A stretch of DNA of 64,000 nucleotides from Bacillus sp. SKDU12 (GCF_010093085.1 NZ_MSRC01000022.1:20281-84280), one strand, 5' to 3'. Shown: positions 12,601 to 25,417, numbered from the stretch's first letter. The notes: a model not told the origin generated them from the letters alone. Numbers and translations are program-made.

Positions 12601-14343
12601 TTAACGCATTATCGATGGAAAGAGTACAGTTTTTTTCATGACATCGAAGATTCCTCTCGGCGTAATGCGTATATACGGAAGGTGTGTACTTTGCAAAAAG
12701 AGCAGCGTATAGACGGGATCACAAAACTCGTAGCCTCTCTCAGTCAAAAGCTCTATCAGCTTTTGTTCCTTCTTCAGCACATTTTCATACGCTTCCGAAG
12801 AAGCACAGCCGCATAGCGCAAGCGGAATTTCATGCAGAATGTTCCCATTTTCCGCAAGAACGATTCCTCCCCCGATCTCTTTCATGCGAGCGAATGCGAG
12901 CAGCATATCCGCTTTATTTTTTCCAATCGCGACAATATCGCCTGTCGTCGTAAAGGAGCTCACAAACCCTTGCACGCTTGAAGCAAACCCTTTTATCATC
13001 GTATTCACTCGCCATTTTCCATGTTTATCAATCATTGTCAAATAACTTTCATCATGATCAAACGAGAGCTGTTCCATCGAATTGTCAATCTCAATCATAT
13101 ACGGCTCCATAATGACCGCATTCCGCATTTTTACGCCCATCGGCATGGAAAACTGCAAATCATCCATCGTCATATCATATGAAAGCTTAAGCGGGACAAG
13201 ACCGCCTTTGTCCCAGCTCATTTTTGTAAACGCCTTCAAATTACAGCCGTCTTCACGAAGGATGACCCCTTTTGACAATACAGTCACAGGATTCGGATGT
13301 AACGGATCTTCAAGTATGTTCAGCGACGCCAATCTTCCCGGTCCGACCACACCTAAATAATCATCCATTTGATAATACTTTGCAATATGAAATGATGCCA
13401 TGTTGTAGGCATCGATTGCAGGTACACCTTCTTCTAGCGCGATGCGGATCAGCTCGTTTGTCATGCCGCCTTTATAAAAGTTCGGTGTCGCGCCGTCTGT
13501 CGTGTAAAAAAAGTGGTCATAACAGCGGAATCCCTTTTCATGCAGTTCCCGCAAGATTTTTCTTACATCTGGGCGAATGGAAGAATTCCGAAGGGAAACA
13601 TAGTAGCCCTGTTCCAACCTTCTCATTACTTCATCACCTGTCATGGCTTCATGATCACAATCCGCTCCGAACAGCTTCATTTTTGTAAGCGTTTTATCCG
13701 AAGCGCCGGGGAAATGCCCTTCAATGCGTTTTCTCTGCTTCTTTGTAGTTTGCATGCAGTGAAGCATTAAATCATCACCATCAACTAAACGAGGCCATCC
13801 GGTCATTTCTCCGCCCTGAATCACATCCGGATGTTCAATCCACTGCTTTCTGACATCAAACGGAAGAACGTGGTCCTCGTTCTGAACCTCAGTCTGAAGG
13901 TCATAGCGTGACCACCAAAAATATTGAACAGGCTGCTTTTTAAGTTCATTTAATACGGTAAGCGCTTTCTTTTTTCCGGTTTGTAAAAGCAAAAATAAGT
14001 TATCATTCACGAATGTCGTTGTTCCGTATTGAGACACATATTCCGCCAGCGTTTGGGGATTATATATTTGAAAAGGATGTGCGTGCGGTTCGATATACCC
14101 CGGCACAATGTATTTTCCTTCACAATCGATCGTATGAATTTCTTCGGCTCGATTCGGAAGTTCATGACCCACGTAAACAATGCGGTCCTGATAAATCCAA
14201 ATGTTTTTTTTAAGCCATTGTTTTACATATGGATTTAAGACGAGAGCATTCCGTAAAAGGAGCGTTGGAAGCAGCTTTGAGTCTACAACATCAACCTGTG
14301 CCCTGATGTCTTGGATTTTCCAGTTAAAGGTGCGTTCGGACAT
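12601..14343 (-). CDS. yerA: Putative adenine deaminase-like metallohydrolase YerA
   Basis: Amidohydrolase-superfamily protein of 580 residues related to adenine deaminase (adenine to hypoxanthine plus ammonia). Metal-site motifs are visible: EPHAHP (HxH, about residue 85), GHFPGASD, GADCDHEAMTGDE and the late Asp in TTDGATP. The C-terminal quarter is the Ade-C domain with GFASSVQGFVSSFTTTGDIVAIG. True adenine deaminase activity has not been assumed; YerA is a divergent homologue of AdeC. ATG at 14343 follows AAAGGAGAG. It heads the yerA-yerB-yerC group, upstream of the divergent small membrane protein gene. Confidence 0.88.
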   Translation of the reverse strand: MSERTFNWKIQDIRAQVDVVDSKLLPTLLLRNALVLNPYVKQWLKKNIWIYQDRIVYVGHELPNRAEEIHTIDCEGKYIVPGYIEPHAHPFQIYNPQTLAEYVSQYGTTTFVNDNLFLLLQTGKKKALTVLNELKKQPVQYFWWSRYDLQTEVQNEDHVLPFDVRKQWIEHPDVIQGGEMTGWPRLVDGDDLMLHCMQTTKKQRKRIEGHFPGASDKTLTKMKLFGADCDHEAMTGDEVMRRLEQGYYVSLRNSSIRPDVRKILRELHEKGFRCYDHFFYTTDGATPNFYKGGMTNELIRIALEEGVPAIDAYNMASFHIAKYYQMDDYLGVVGPGRLASLNILEDPLHPNPVTVLSKGVILREDGCNLKAFTKMSWDKGGLVPLKLSYDMTMDDLQFSMPMGVKMRNAVIMEPYMIEIDNSMEQLSFDHDESYLTMIDKHGKWRVNTMIKGFASSVQGFVSSFTTTGDIVAIGKNKADMLLAFARMKEIGGGIVLAENGNILHEIPLALCGCASSEAYENVLKKEQKLIELLTERGYEFCDPVYTLLFLQSTHLPYIRITPRGIFDVMKKTVLFPSIMR

Positions 14344-14466
14344 TCACATACTCTCCTTTACATGTATTAGACTCATGTTATCACATCCTTCCTCATGACG
14401 CATGATTAAAACGTAACAAGTTTTTGAAGGTCAATTACATTTGCAAGTACAAAGGAGCGGATTTCC

Positions 14467-14700
14467 ATGAAGCCAAATATCAGTCTCATCAATGCAGTCT
14501 TCAGAATCGCATGCGGACTGACGATTATGTCAGCCGCCAGTGCAAAGTTTTCGAAAAAACCTTGGTGCAGAATGCACCTCTTTTACATCTTTATGGGGGC
14601 CATGAAAGCAGGATCGGGAATCTTGCGCTTCTGTCCTGTGACCTATATGTTTCAAAACAATGCTCCCGGCAATAACGAACAGGAGCATCAAAACAGATAA
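14467..14700 (+). CDS. Small DUF2892-like membrane protein
   Basis: A 77-residue protein with two hydrophobic segments (about residues 7-25 and 36-52) and an NaVfRiacGl-type start, as in the DUF2892/YgaP-like small membrane protein family; I do not recognise a 168 gene name with certainty. ATG at 14467 has AAAGGAGCGG upstream with good spacing. It is divergent from yerA and convergent with yecA, sharing the hairpin at 14704-14738. Function unknown. Confidence 0.7.
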   Translation: MKPNISLINAVFRIACGLTIMSAASAKFSKKPWCRMHLFYIFMGAMKAGSGILRFCPVTYMFQNNAPGNNEQEHQNR

Positions 14701-14703
14701 ACA

Positions 14704-14738
14704 AAAAAGCTTGCTCACGATTCTTGAGCAAGCTTTTT
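14704..14738. terminator. Bidirectional terminator between the small membrane protein gene and yecA
   Basis: AAAAAAGCTTGCTCA pairs with TGAGCAAGCTTTTT around a 7-base loop; T-runs on both strands. It overlaps the last codons of yecA. Confidence 0.88.
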
Positions 14739-15971
14739 CTTTATATAGAGATACCCTGCGGCTGCCAGCACTGTCGGATAAAGGAGTGCCCAGCCGCTGA
14801 ATGAGTAAATCACTGCGCACGCCGCAAACGCCCCGAGCGCCATCCACCAGCCTGAATCTCTCCAGCTCAGCAGCTTCAGCGCTGCAGCCATTGTACATAT
14901 GTAAGATGCGATAAAAGCCGCACTCGGTCCTTTTAACAGAGTCGTCAAATCGATTTGAAACAGGCAATGCGATATCAGCACTAAGCCAAACACTGCGGCC
15001 AGCGCTATCAATACACGGATAGGCGTATGATTTGTCTTGCCGAGTTTTCCGAAATAGATGGGAATGTGCCCTTCTCTCGCCAATGCGTACACCATTCGGG
15101 AAAAACCCGCAATATTGGCGTGAATGGTGGTAAATGTGATAAACAGCGCTAAACATACTGTTACAAATACGCCGCTTTCCCCAGCTCCTTTTGATATGAG
15201 CATGGCAAGCGATGCGATTTCTCCATTTTCTCCATACGAATGAGTCCCTATCGTCACAAATGACAGCAGGATGTACAGCCCTGCCACACAAGCCGCTCCC
15301 AAAAACAAGCTGATTGGGACATCTTTTTCAGGGCGATGAAATTCCTCAGCCAATGGAGTAATCATTTCCCAGCCTACAAATGAGAAAAAAATCATCACAG
15401 AAACAGATCCCGCGGCAGGCCAGCCATGCGGAAGAAACGGCTGAAATTCTGCTGCTTCGACATGAGGCAATGACACGGCAACCGAAGCGACAAGAAGAAA
15501 TACGATGACACACATGACGAGTGTACTGATATTCGCGGATAGTTGAATACCTCTCATATGAAGCAAAATTGAGACAATCAGCATGCATCCCGCAATCAAA
15601 GTAATCTGCCAATCGGAAGCCTTTATGATGTAACTGATGTAATGCGCGCCAGTCAAAGCGATGATGGGAACACCGATCGGAACGGACCCTAATATGATCC
15701 AGCCCAAAACCGTGCCGGCTTTTTTCTGAAAAGCCAGCTGCACATAAGCCGTAATTCCTCCCGCACTGGGCGCTATTTTCACAAGCCGGGCCAGCGTGCC
15801 GACAAGAAGAAAAGATAAGAAAGACATAAACACCCAAACAAATAAAGAAGCGGGACCGGCTGCGTCAGCTGTGACAGACGGCAGAATCAATATTCCGCAG
15901 CCTAAAACGGCCCCAATCGTTAACGCCGTCCCTTGTATCCAAGTAATAGAACGCTGTAACTTTGGCAACAT
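14715..15971 (-). CDS. yecA: Putative amino acid permease (APC superfamily)
   Basis: APC-superfamily transporter of 418 residues from the ATG at 15971, with about 12 hydrophobic segments. The first segment has the substrate-binding TIGAVLGCGILILP motif, and SFVGWEMITPLAEEFHRPEKDVP sits in the middle, as in the YjeH/YecA branch of amino acid exporters or permeases. A longer frame begins at 16022, but GGGAGAGGGGG directly before 15971 supports the shorter form. It is divergent from the Lrp-type regulator yezC, which probably controls it. Confidence 0.87.
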   Translation of the reverse strand: MLPKLQRSITWIQGTALTIGAVLGCGILILPSVTADAAGPASLFVWVFMSFLSFLLVGTLARLVKIAPSAGGITAYVQLAFQKKAGTVLGWIILGSVPIGVPIIALTGAHYISYIIKASDWQITLIAGCMLIVSILLHMRGIQLSANISTLVMCVIVFLLVASVAVSLPHVEAAEFQPFLPHGWPAAGSVSVMIFFSFVGWEMITPLAEEFHRPEKDVPISLFLGAACVAGLYILLSFVTIGTHSYGENGEIASLAMLISKGAGESGVFVTVCLALFITFTTIHANIAGFSRMVYALAREGHIPIYFGKLGKTNHTPIRVLIALAAVFGLVLISHCLFQIDLTTLLKGPSAAFIASYICTMAAALKLLSWRDSGWWMALGAFAACAVIYSFSGWALLYPTVLAAAGYLYIKKKLAQES

Positions 15972-16114
15972 GCTACCCCCTCTCCCATTGATGGCTTTAT
16001 TATAGGAAAAATAAGACGGCATCCATATGCTACAATGAAGTTAAATCAACAGTATCACCTTATGATTAAAGGAATTTTCATTCATTCGCCTAAATATGTA
16101 AAGGAGCCAGACAA

Positions 16115-16537
16115 ATGGACGATACAGACCTTCAGATTCTCTCGCATTTGCAGCGAAATGGCAGATTAACAATGGTTGAGCTGGGAAAGCTTGTCGGACT
16201 CAGCTCGCCAAGCGCGGCGGAACGTGTCAGGAAACTGGAAGACAAAGGAGTGATTACCGGGTACAGCGCGAATATCTGTTACGAAAAACTAAACAAGCAT
16301 GTCACCGCTTTCATCCTGATGGAGCCGAAAAGCTGCAAACACTACGCAGCCTTTGCCACAGCGCACCCAGATGTGGCTGAAAATCACCGCATTACAGGGA
16401 TGTACAGCTATGTGACAAAAGTGGTGACAGAATCGGTACATACGCTTGAGGATTTTATTGACGCCTCGATGGCCCATGGCAAACCGACCACACTTGTTGT
16501 GCTTTCTTCCTCCGCTCAGCACCCCGCTTTTGCATAA
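16115..16537 (+). CDS. yezC: Lrp/AsnC-family transcriptional regulator
   Basis: A 140-residue regulator. The N-terminal AsnC-type helix-turn-helix is clear (DDTDLQILSHLQRNGR, then GLSSPSAAERVRKLE, residues about 1-45), followed by a RAM/ACT-like ligand domain ending around residue 135. Start ATG at 16115 follows AAAGGAGCC. It is transcribed away from yecA across about 140 bases, a usual arrangement for an AsnC regulator and the amino acid transporter it controls. Confidence 0.9.
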   Translation: MDDTDLQILSHLQRNGRLTMVELGKLVGLSSPSAAERVRKLEDKGVITGYSANICYEKLNKHVTAFILMEPKSCKHYAAFATAHPDVAENHRITGMYSYVTKVVTESVHTLEDFIDASMAHGKPTTLVVLSSSAQHPAFA

Positions 16538-16540
16538 CAA

Positions 16541-16568
16541 AAAACCCGCAGCTCAATCTGCGGGTTTT
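16541..16568. terminator. Bidirectional terminator of yezC and the pur operon
   Basis: AAAACCCGCAG pairs perfectly with CTGCGGGTTTT around a 6-base loop, between convergent yezC (ends 16537) and purD (ends 16573). Confidence 0.93.
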
Positions 16569-16572
16569 GCAC

Positions 16573-17856
<1,284 letters not shown>

Positions 17857-19395
17857 TTAATGTTTGAAGTGTCTAATCCCGGTGAACACCATGGCAATGC
17901 CGTATTCATCCGCTTTTTTGATAGAATCCTCGTCACGCACAGATCCCCCTGGCTGAATAATAGCCGTAACGCCCGCTTTTGCCGCTTCTTCAACAGTATC
18001 CGGCATCGGGAAAAATGCATCAGATCCGAGTGCGCCGCCCTTCGCTTTTTCTCCTGCTTGCTCGATGGCGATCTTCGCTGATCCGACGCGGTTCATTTGC
18101 CCTGCCCCCACGCCGATTGTCATGTTGTCCTTCGCGAGAACAATCGCATTTGATTTCACATGCTTGACGACTTTCCAAGCAAGCTTCAAGTCTTCCCACT
18201 CTTGCTCGTTCGGCTCTCTTTTTGTCGGGATGCTAATCTCCGCATCATCGAAGCCGTGCATATCTAAGTCTTGAATGAGCAGCCCGCCTTGAACGGAAGT
18301 CAGCTGTTTTTCTTTTTGAACGGCAGCAGTCACATCAAGCGTCAGCAGACGAAGATTTTTCTTCGCAGTCAGGATGTCAAGCGCATCTTGGCTGAAAGAA
18401 GGGGCAATGATGATTTCTAAGAAAATGCTGTGAAGCACCTCCGCAGTTGCCTTGTCCACTTCACGGTTCAGCGCGATAATGCCGCCGAAGATCGATGTTT
18501 TATCTGCTTCAAACGCTCTGTCAAATGCTTCTGCGATCGTTTTCCCTGTTCCTACGCCGCACGGATTCATATGCTTCACAGCCACCGCAGCCGGCTCAGT
18601 GAATTCACGTACGATTTGAACTGCCGCGTCCGCGTCTTTAATGTTGTTGTAAGAAAGCTCTTTGCCGTGGAGCTGTTCCGCCTGCGCAATAGAGCCTTTG
18701 ACTGGAAGTGCTGTTTGATAGAATGTCGCTTCCTGATGCGGGTTTTCTCCGTAGCGAAGCGATTGTTTTTTCTCAAAGGTCACTGTGAATTGCTCAGGTT
18801 CTTTTTCACCGACAGCATCTGTCAAATAGTCAGCGATCAGCGCATCATACGCCGCAGTATGACGGAATACTTTTGCCGCCAACTCGCGTTTTTTCTGAAG
18901 TGATACGCCGCCTTCTTCTTTGATTTGATTCAGCACTGGGCTGTAGTCCGCCGGATCGACGATAACCGTCACATCCTGATGGTTTTTTGAAGCCGCGCGC
19001 AGCATGCCCGGTCCGCCGATATCGATGTTTTCGATCGCTTCTTCATATGTGACATCTTCTTTAGAAATCGTTTCTTTAAATGGATAAAGGTTGACGACTA
19101 CGAGATCAATCGGCTGAATTCCGTGTTCATTGATCTGCGCCATATGCTCTTCATTGCCGCGAACTGCGAGAAGGCCGCCATGAATATTCGGATGAAGTGT
19201 TTTCAGCCGCCCGTCCATAATTTCAGGAAAGCCTGTCACTTCAGAAATTCCGATGACATTCACATCGTTCTCTTGAAGAAGCTTTTTCGTTCCGCCTGTT
19301 GAGATGACTTCAACGCCAAGCTCTGTTAATTCTTTTACGAAAGGAACAAGATTTGTTTTATCTGAAACACTGATTAATGCACGTTTAATGGCCAT
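17857..19395 (-). CDS. purH: Bifunctional AICAR transformylase/IMP cyclohydrolase
   Basis: Catalyses the last two steps to IMP. The 512 residues divide into an N-terminal cyclohydrolase (MGS-like) domain with [10 protein letters not shown] and GRVKTLHP-like [13 protein letters not shown], and a C-terminal formyltransferase domain with the catalytic-site motif [11 protein letters not shown], then SDAFFPMPD and [12 protein letters not shown] near the end. ATG at 19395 overlaps the 3' end of purN by 22 bases, which suggests translational coupling. Confidence 0.97.
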   Translation of the reverse strand: MAIKRALISVSDKTNLVPFVKELTELGVEVISTGGTKKLLQENDVNVIGISEVTGFPEIMDGRLKTLHPNIHGGLLAVRGNEEHMAQINEHGIQPIDLVVVNLYPFKETISKEDVTYEEAIENIDIGGPGMLRAASKNHQDVTVIVDPADYSPVLNQIKEEGGVSLQKKRELAAKVFRHTAAYDALIADYLTDAVGEKEPEQFTVTFEKKQSLRYGENPHQEATFYQTALPVKGSIAQAEQLHGKELSYNNIKDADAAVQIVREFTEPAAVAVKHMNPCGVGTGKTIAEAFDRAFEADKTSIFGGIIALNREVDKATAEVLHSIFLEIIIAPSFSQDALDILTAKKNLRLLTLDVTAAVQKEKQLTSVQGGLLIQDLDMHGFDDAEISIPTKREPNEQEWEDLKLAWKVVKHVKSNAIVLAKDNMTIGVGAGQMNRVGSAKIAIEQAGEKAKGGALGSDAFFPMPDTVEEAAKAGVTAIIQPGGSVRDEDSIKKADEYGIAMVFTGIRHFKH

Positions 19396-19979
19396 GCCTT
19401 TTCACCTCTGTTATTTAATCCTAATAGCTGTTTAATCACACTCGGATACCATTTATGCTCAAGCTTCTGAATTTGCTGTTCGATCGTTTCCAATGTATCG
19501 CTTTCGTCTATTTCGATTGCCTTCTGAGCAATGATGGGCCCCGTATCCATTCCTTTATCGACGTAATGTACAGTGATTCCGGCCACCTTCACACCCGCCC
19601 GGTACGCCTGTCCGACTGCGTCGATCCCCGGAAACGCAGGCAGAAGCGATGGGTGAATATTAATGATTTTCCCTCCGTATGCCTGAAGCAGCGTATCGCC
19701 GATCAGCCTCATGTAGCCGGCAAGAATAATCATTTCAACATCATGAAGGTGAAGCTGTTCAATAATCGCCCGCTCAAATGCAGCCTTGTTTTCGTAAGAC
19801 TTCGGCTCAAATGCAAAGGATGGAATTTGGTGCGTTTCCGCCCGTTCGATGACTTTCGCCTGCGGTTTGTCGCAAACGAGAAGCGATACGGACGCATCCC
19901 AGTTCTCCTCTTTCATCCGCGTGACGATGGCTTCGAAGTTTGAACCGTTCCCGGATGCAAATACAGCGAACTTTTTCAT
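19374..19979 (-). CDS. purN: Phosphoribosylglycinamide formyltransferase 1 (GAR transformylase)
   Basis: Transfers the formyl group of 10-formyltetrahydrofolate to GAR. The 201 residues start [18 protein letters not shown]; the folate and catalytic motifs [21 protein letters not shown] and [13 protein letters not shown] are intact (catalytic Asn, His and Asp). It overlaps purM by 4 bases (ATGA) and purH by 22. The C-terminal tail after QLLGLN is a few residues longer than I remember for 168 and is the part that overlaps purH. Confidence 0.96.
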   Translation of the reverse strand: MKKFAVFASGNGSNFEAIVTRMKEENWDASVSLLVCDKPQAKVIERAETHQIPSFAFEPKSYENKAAFERAIIEQLHLHDVEMIILAGYMRLIGDTLLQAYGGKIINIHPSLLPAFPGIDAVGQAYRAGVKVAGITVHYVDKGMDTGPIIAQKAIEIDESDTLETIEQQIQKLEHKWYPSVIKQLLGLNNRGEKAWPLNVH

Positions 19980-21016
19980 GAAAGTGCCGCACCGCCGAAT
20001 GTGACGCCTTCGCCTTGTTTTACACGCCCGATCAAATAGGCTTTTTCGCCATGGCTTTCAAGCGTTTCGATCACATCTGTCAGATCCTCTTCTTTGACTG
20101 CCAAAATAAAGCCAATTCCCATATTAAAAACGTTGAACATGTCTTCTTCCTTCAGCTTGCCGTACTTTTGCAGGAAAGAGAAAATAGGCGGGATCGGCCA
20201 TGAGCCGTGATCGATTTCCGCACTTAAGCCGTCTGGTAGCATGCGCGGGATATTTTCGATGAATCCTCCGCCTGTTACGTGCGCCATGCCGTCGATTTTC
20301 CCGCTTTTCACTGCGGCAAGAACAGGCTTGACATAAATTCTTGTCGGCTCAAGCAGTTCCTCGCCAAGCGGGCGCCCAAATGGTTCGTATGCTGTATCAA
20401 GATCCAGCTCAGCATCATCCAAAAGCACTTTTCTCACCAGAGAAAATCCGTTGCTGTGAAGGCCGCTGGAGCTGAGGCCGATCAAAAGATGACCTGCTTT
20501 GATATTGCCGCCAGTCACGATTTCGTCCTTTTCCGCCACTCCGACTGAGAAACCGGCAATATCGTATTCATCAGCTGTATATAGTCCCGGCATTTCAGCC
20601 GTTTCGCCGCCGACTAAAGCTGAACCTGACTGCTCACATCCGTCTGCCACACCTTGTACGATCTGCTCAATTTTCACAGGATCCGCTTTTCCGACCGCTA
20701 AATAATCGAGGAAAAACAGCGGCTCTGCACCTTGTGCCAGTACGTCATTGACACACATCGCAACAGCGTCCACACCGATCGTGTCATGCTTATCCATTGA
20801 AAAAGCGAGCTTTAATTTTGTACCGACACCGTCCGTTCCCGAGATTAAAACGGGCTTTTGATAAGAAAGCTCAGACAGGTCAAACATGCCGCCAAAACCG
20901 CCGAGGCTGCCCATCACGCCAAGTCGTTTTGTGCGCTCCACATGTTTTTTCATTCGTTTTACAGCTTCATATCCGGCTTCGATGTCAACTCCTGCGTTTT
21001 TATATGCTTCAGACAT
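19976..21016 (-). CDS. purM: Phosphoribosylformylglycinamidine cyclo-ligase (AIR synthetase)
   Basis: ATP-dependent ring closure of FGAM to AIR. The 346-residue PurM/SelD-fold enzyme shows [55 protein letters not shown] and [17 protein letters not shown] at 21025 lies inside the ribosome site; the ATG at 21016 has AAAGGAGTG eight bases upstream and is chosen. It is separated from purF by a 99-base gap containing a strong hairpin, and heads the purM-N-H-D block. Confidence 0.96.
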   Translation of the reverse strand: MSEAYKNAGVDIEAGYEAVKRMKKHVERTKRLGVMGSLGGFGGMFDLSELSYQKPVLISGTDGVGTKLKLAFSMDKHDTIGVDAVAMCVNDVLAQGAEPLFFLDYLAVGKADPVKIEQIVQGVADGCEQSGSALVGGETAEMPGLYTADEYDIAGFSVGVAEKDEIVTGGNIKAGHLLIGLSSSGLHSNGFSLVRKVLLDDAELDLDTAYEPFGRPLGEELLEPTRIYVKPVLAAVKSGKIDGMAHVTGGGFIENIPRMLPDGLSAEIDHGSWPIPPIFSFLQKYGKLKEEDMFNVFNMGIGFILAVKEEDLTDVIETLESHGEKAYLIGRVKQGEGVTFGGAALS

Positions 21017-21075
21017 CCTATTCACTCCTTTAAGGCGCTTTTCAAAATATCTCCCTGTACGAGGGCAGAAAGAGA

Positions 21076-21099
21076 AAGGCAGCCGAATTGCGCTGCCTT
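21076..21099 (-). terminator. Intra-operon hairpin between purF and purM
   Basis: AAGGCAGC pairs perfectly with GCTGCCTT around an 8-base loop. It sits in one of the two large gaps of the pur operon and lacks a strong T-run, so it may be a partial terminator or an RNA-processing or stabilising element rather than a full stop. Confidence 0.55.
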
Positions 21100-21115
21100 A
21101 TGTCATTTTCAAGTT

Positions 21116-22546
21116 TTATTTGGTTAATACGGCTTCTTTTACATGAGGAAGCACTGTATCCTGGAAAATTTCAGTCGGATATTTTCCTGTAAAGCAGGCA
21201 AGACACTGTCCGCAATTAGCATCCTCATATGGTCTGTCAATGCCTTTCAAGAGTCCTTCCACACTCAAAAATGAGAGGGTGTCAGCCCCGATTTCCTGAC
21301 GAATTTCTTCAACTGAATGCGATGACGCAATTAATTCTTCATGTGTGGATGTATCAATGCCGTAAAAACACGGATGAGCGATCGGCGGTGAACTGATTTT
21401 GACATGCACCTCTGTCGCACCCGCTTCTCTGAGCATCGTGACAATCCGGCGGCTTGTTGTTCCGCGCACGATAGAGTCGTCTACCATGACGACGCGTTTG
21501 CCTTCCACAACCCCGCGCACCGCCGACAGCTTCATTCTCACACCTTGCTCTCGAAGAGCCTGGGATGGCTGAATAAACGTTCTGCCGACATAGCGGTTTT
21601 TGATTAAGCCGAGCTCATACGGAATGCCTGTTGCTTCTGCATAGCCGATCGCCGCAGAAATACTGGAATCCGGGACCCCTGTCACGACGTCAGCTTCAAC
21701 TGCGGATTCCTGAGCCAGCATTTTCCCAAGGTTTTTACGGGCACTGTGCACGTTAATGCCGTCAATGTTGCTGTCCGGTCTTGAGAAATAAATGTACTCC
21801 ATGCTACAAATGGAACGATTGATATTCATGGAAAAACGCTCTGATTTCATGCCTTCATCATTGATGATCAGCATTTCGCCCGGTTCTACCTCACGAAGAT
21901 ATGTCGCACCGACGACATCGAATGCGCACGTTTCTGAGGCGACCACATAAGCGCCGCCCATCATGCCGATTGACAGCGGTCTAAGCCCGTTTGGATCAAG
22001 GGCAACAATCATTTCTGTCTCGGTCATAATCAGAAATGCGTAGGCGCCTTTCAGCATGGAAAGCGCGTTTTTCATTTGCTCCTTCAGGGTGAAGTGGCCG
22101 CTTCTTTTGATCAGGTGAGCCAAAACCTCAGTGTCTGAGGAGGTTTGAAAAATGCTCCCTTGATTTTCAAGCTGCTGCTTCAGCTGAGTGGCATTGACAA
22201 GATTTCCGTTATGAGCAAGCGCCAGACTTCCGTTGTTTTGGGAATGGAAGAGGAGCGGCTGAACATTTTCGTATCCGCCGCCTCCAGCCGTCGCGTACCG
22301 AACGTGCCCGATAGCTCCTTTTCCCTTCACTTTACTGAGCTCGCCATTTTGAAAGACTTCCGTAATCAGCCCTTGGCCTTTGTGCGCTGTTATTTTTTCA
22401 CCGTCAGTTGCGACAATTCCCGCGCCCTCCTGTCCTCTGTGCTGGAGGCTGTGGAGACCGTAATACGTGATTTGCGGAGCTTCTTCATGTCCCCAAATCC
22501 CAAAAACGCCGCATTCTTCATTTAAGCCTTTGATTTCAGCAAGCAT
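21116..22546 (-). CDS. purF: Amidophosphoribosyltransferase
   Basis: First committed step of purine synthesis: PRPP plus glutamine to phosphoribosylamine. From the ATG at 22546 the protein has 476 residues. An 11-residue propeptide ([11 protein letters not shown]) precedes the N-terminal nucleophile Cys12 of the Ntn glutaminase domain. The PRPP loop [16 protein letters not shown] lies near residue 350, and C-terminal Cys residues (NCGQCLACF) bind the 4Fe-4S cluster typical of the Bacillus enzyme. It overlaps purL by 25 bases. Confidence 0.97.
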   Translation of the reverse strand: MLAEIKGLNEECGVFGIWGHEEAPQITYYGLHSLQHRGQEGAGIVATDGEKITAHKGQGLITEVFQNGELSKVKGKGAIGHVRYATAGGGGYENVQPLLFHSQNNGSLALAHNGNLVNATQLKQQLENQGSIFQTSSDTEVLAHLIKRSGHFTLKEQMKNALSMLKGAYAFLIMTETEMIVALDPNGLRPLSIGMMGGAYVVASETCAFDVVGATYLREVEPGEMLIINDEGMKSERFSMNINRSICSMEYIYFSRPDSNIDGINVHSARKNLGKMLAQESAVEADVVTGVPDSSISAAIGYAEATGIPYELGLIKNRYVGRTFIQPSQALREQGVRMKLSAVRGVVEGKRVVMVDDSIVRGTTSRRIVTMLREAGATEVHVKISSPPIAHPCFYGIDTSTHEELIASSHSVEEIRQEIGADTLSFLSVEGLLKGIDRPYEDANCGQCLACFTGKYPTEIFQDTVLPHVKEAVLTK

Positions 22547-24750
22547 GGGATAGCTCCTTTCCACGCGCGCTCAAGCTCTTTCGTTTGCGCATGAATCAAT
22601 TGTTGTCCGTCTTGATTTTGAATCGTTAAAATTCCGTCAGCTGTAACCTCACCGACATGAACCGTATCTTCCACAGCTGCTTCAAACGCGGCTTGGTGTT
22701 CTTTCTTCACAGAAACGACAAAGCGGGATTGAGATTCAGAGAATAATAAGGCTGCTTCCCCTTCTATAGCTACGTTCGCACCAAGGTTTTCCCCCGTCAT
22801 GACACTTTCTGCAATCGCTACGCCTAAGCCGCCTTCAGACACATCATGCGCAGATTGAACGAAGCCTTTTTTAATCGCGGCAAGCAATGCTTTTTGGCGA
22901 GCCAGCTCTACATCAAGATCGATTTGCGGCGCTTTTCCGTAAATGCGGCCTTCTGTCATTTTCTGCAGCTCGCTTCCGGCAAACTCAGGTTTTGTTTCGC
23001 CGATCACGTATATGAGATCTCCTGCTTCTTTGAAATGCTGTGTTGTAATATGTGCTGTATCTTCAATTAAACCGACCATGCCAATTACAGGTGTCGGGTA
23101 AATCGCCGTTCCGTTTGATTCGTTATAAAGCGAAACGTTTCCGCCGATAACAGGTGTGCTGAGAACATTGCACGCCTCACTGATGCCGTCAGCCGCTTTT
23201 TCGATCTGCCAGAAGATATCCGGTTTCTCTGGATTTCCGAAGTTAAGGTTATCTGTCACTGCAAGCGGTTCTGCCCCTGAGCAAATGATGTTGCGTGCCG
23301 CTTCAGCGACAGCAATTTTTCCGCCGGCTTCAGGATCAAGATAGAGGTAACGGGCGTTACAGTCTGTCGTCATCGCCAGCGCCTTTTTCGTTCCGCGGAT
23401 TCTGAGAACACCTGCATCAGACCCAGGAGCGACAACTGTATTCGTGCGCACCATGTAGTCATACTGATCGTAAACCCACTCTTTGCTTGCGATCGTCGGC
23501 TGCTGGAGAAGAGCCTTCAGTGTTTCGTTCGCATCATCAATTCGAGGAGCCGGAACATCCGTTGCTAAAAACTCGCGGTAGTAGGCAGGCTCTTGAGATG
23601 GCTTATGATACACCGGCGCTTCTTCTGCCAAGGCATCAACAGGCAGCTCGCATACTACCTCTCCTTTGTGTGTCAGGCGAAGCGTTTTATCATCTGTGAC
23701 ACGTCCGACAGAAACCGCTTCAAGATCGTACTTGTCAAAAATATCGATGATTTCCTGCTCACGTCCGCGCTCAATGACCAAAAGCATCCGCTCCTGTGAT
23801 TCAGAAAGCATCATTTCATATGCAGTCATACCTGTTTCACGCTGAGGAATCAGATCAAGGTTCATTTCAATACCAGAGCCGGCTTTACTTGCCATTTCCG
23901 CGCTTGAGCTCGTTAAACCGGCAGCTCCCATATCCTGAATGCCGACTAACGCATCACATTGGATGACTTCCAAACATGCTTCAAGCAAAAGCTTCTCCAT
24001 AAACGGATCGCCGACTTGAACAGCAGAGCGCTTTTCTTCAGACGAATCAGACATTTCCTCAGAAGCAAACGTAGCACCGTGGATTCCGTCACGTCCTGTT
24101 TTCGCTCCTACGTACATGACTGTGTTGCCGACACCCTTCGCCTGGCCTTTTTTGATGTCTTCATGGTTGATTAAACCGACACACATGGCGTTGACAAGCG
24201 GATTCCCTTCATAGCTGCTGTCAAACTGCACTTCTCCGCCGACTGTCGGAATACCGATGCAGTTGCCGTAACCGGCGATACCCGCTACTACTTCTTCAAA
24301 CAAGTACTTCACGCGCGGTGAAGTCAATTCACCAAATCGAAGAGAATTCAATACAGCGATTGGACGGGCACCCATTGAGAATACATCACGGATAATGCCG
24401 CCTACACCAGTCGCAGCGCCTTGATAAGGTTCAAGAGCAGATGGGTGGTTATGTGATTCAATTTTGAACACAACCGCTTGGTTATCACCGATATCAACAA
24501 TCCCGGCGCCTTCTCCCGGCCCCTGCAGCACACGCTCGCCGCTTGTCGGAAATTTACGCAGAATGGGTTTTGAATTTTTGTAGCTGCAATGCTCTGACCA
24601 CATAACAGAAAAAATTCCGATTTCAGTGTAATTCGGCAATCTGCCAAGAATGGATTCAATCAGTGCAAACTCATCATCACTGACACCCATTTGCTGATAC
24701 ATTTTCTCTTCTTTTATTTGTTCTTTACTTGGTTCAAGCAGTAGTGACAT
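22522..24750 (-). CDS. purL: Phosphoribosylformylglycinamidine synthase subunit PurL
   Basis: ATP-dependent synthetase subunit of the three-protein FGAM synthase (PurL with PurQ and PurS). The 742-residue small-type PurL shows [13 protein letters not shown] near residue 50, [38 protein letters not shown], and the second half DNLNFGNPE and [14 protein letters not shown] at 24750 lies within the end of purQ (17-base overlap), and its 3' end overlaps purF. Confidence 0.97.
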   Translation of the reverse strand: MSLLLEPSKEQIKEEKMYQQMGVSDDEFALIESILGRLPNYTEIGIFSVMWSEHCSYKNSKPILRKFPTSGERVLQGPGEGAGIVDIGDNQAVVFKIESHNHPSALEPYQGAATGVGGIIRDVFSMGARPIAVLNSLRFGELTSPRVKYLFEEVVAGIAGYGNCIGIPTVGGEVQFDSSYEGNPLVNAMCVGLINHEDIKKGQAKGVGNTVMYVGAKTGRDGIHGATFASEEMSDSSEEKRSAVQVGDPFMEKLLLEACLEVIQCDALVGIQDMGAAGLTSSSAEMASKAGSGIEMNLDLIPQRETGMTAYEMMLSESQERMLLVIERGREQEIIDIFDKYDLEAVSVGRVTDDKTLRLTHKGEVVCELPVDALAEEAPVYHKPSQEPAYYREFLATDVPAPRIDDANETLKALLQQPTIASKEWVYDQYDYMVRTNTVVAPGSDAGVLRIRGTKKALAMTTDCNARYLYLDPEAGGKIAVAEAARNIICSGAEPLAVTDNLNFGNPEKPDIFWQIEKAADGISEACNVLSTPVIGGNVSLYNESNGTAIYPTPVIGMVGLIEDTAHITTQHFKEAGDLIYVIGETKPEFAGSELQKMTEGRIYGKAPQIDLDVELARQKALLAAIKKGFVQSAHDVSEGGLGVAIAESVMTGENLGANVAIEGEAALLFSESQSRFVVSVKKEHQAAFEAAVEDTVHVGEVTADGILTIQNQDGQQLIHAQTKELERAWKGAIPCLLKSKA

Positions 24751-25417
24751 GAGTTTCCCTCCAATTTTTCACGATAGACTGAAACAAAGCAAGACCGTCG
24801 GCGCTTCCAAGCAGTTCATCAACCGCGCGCTCAGGGTGAGGCATCATGCCTAATACGTTGCCTTTCTCATTCACGACACCGGCAATGTCGCTGACACTCC
24901 CGTTCATATTGGAGCCGTATGTGAAAGCGATTTGGTTATTTTCTTTCAATGAAGCAAGCGTCTCGTCATCACAGTAGAAATTTCCTTCACCATGGGCAAC
25001 CGGGATTGTAATTGATTGGCCCTTTTCATAAGAAGCTGTGAATAATGTTTTGTCGTTTTGCACAATTAATTCAGCCGGACGGCAAATGAACTTCAAATCT
25101 TTATTGCGTCTCATTGCCCCTGGCAGAAGGCCAAGCTCCTGTAAAATCTGGAATCCGTTGCAGACGCCAAGAACAGGTTTTCCTTCAGCGGCCGCCTGTT
25201 TGACAGCTGGCATAATATTCGCAAATCTGGCGATAGCACCGCATCTCAAGTAATCGCCGTAAGAAAATCCTCCCGGAATTAATACCCCGTCAAAGCCGTC
25301 AAGATTTGTTTCCTCATGCCAGACATATTCCGCTTCATGGCCTAGCTCATCCTTTACAGCATGATACATATCGATATCACAGTTGGAGCCGGGTAACACA
25401 ATCACCGCAAATTTCAC
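24734..25417 (-). CDS. purQ: Phosphoribosylformylglycinamidine synthase subunit PurQ
   Basis: Class I glutaminase subunit that supplies ammonia to PurL. The 227 residues include the nucleophile Cys in [10 protein letters not shown] near residue 86 and the His/Glu pair in [12 protein letters not shown] near the end. Start GTG at 25417 overlaps the purS stop in a GTGA arrangement. Its 3' end overlaps purL by 17 bases. Confidence 0.97.
   Translation of the reverse strand: MKFAVIVLPGSNCDIDMYHAVKDELGHEAEYVWHEETNLDGFDGVLIPGGFSYGDYLRCGAIARFANIMPAVKQAAAEGKPVLGVCNGFQILQELGLLPGAMRRNKDLKFICRPAELIVQNDKTLFTASYEKGQSITIPVAHGEGNFYCDDETLASLKENNQIAFTYGSNMNGSVSDIAGVVNEKGNVLGMMPHPERAVDELLGSADGLALFQSIVKNWRETHVTTA

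Noticed and set aside
12388..13770. Plus-strand frames opposite yerB and yerA
   Set aside because: Antisense shadows with low-complexity Ser/Arg/His composition.
14530..15291. 253-codon minus-strand open frame (MCGRAVHPAVICDD...) overlapping yecA
   Set aside because: It lies in another frame of yecA on the same strand, is rich in Arg, Cys and His, and has no ribosome site; yecA has clear transporter features.
15346..15837. 163-codon minus-strand open frame inside yecA
   Set aside because: Alternative-frame shadow of yecA with composition unlike a real protein.
18430..18903. 157-codon plus-strand open frame opposite purH
   Set aside because: Antisense shadow of a conserved enzyme.
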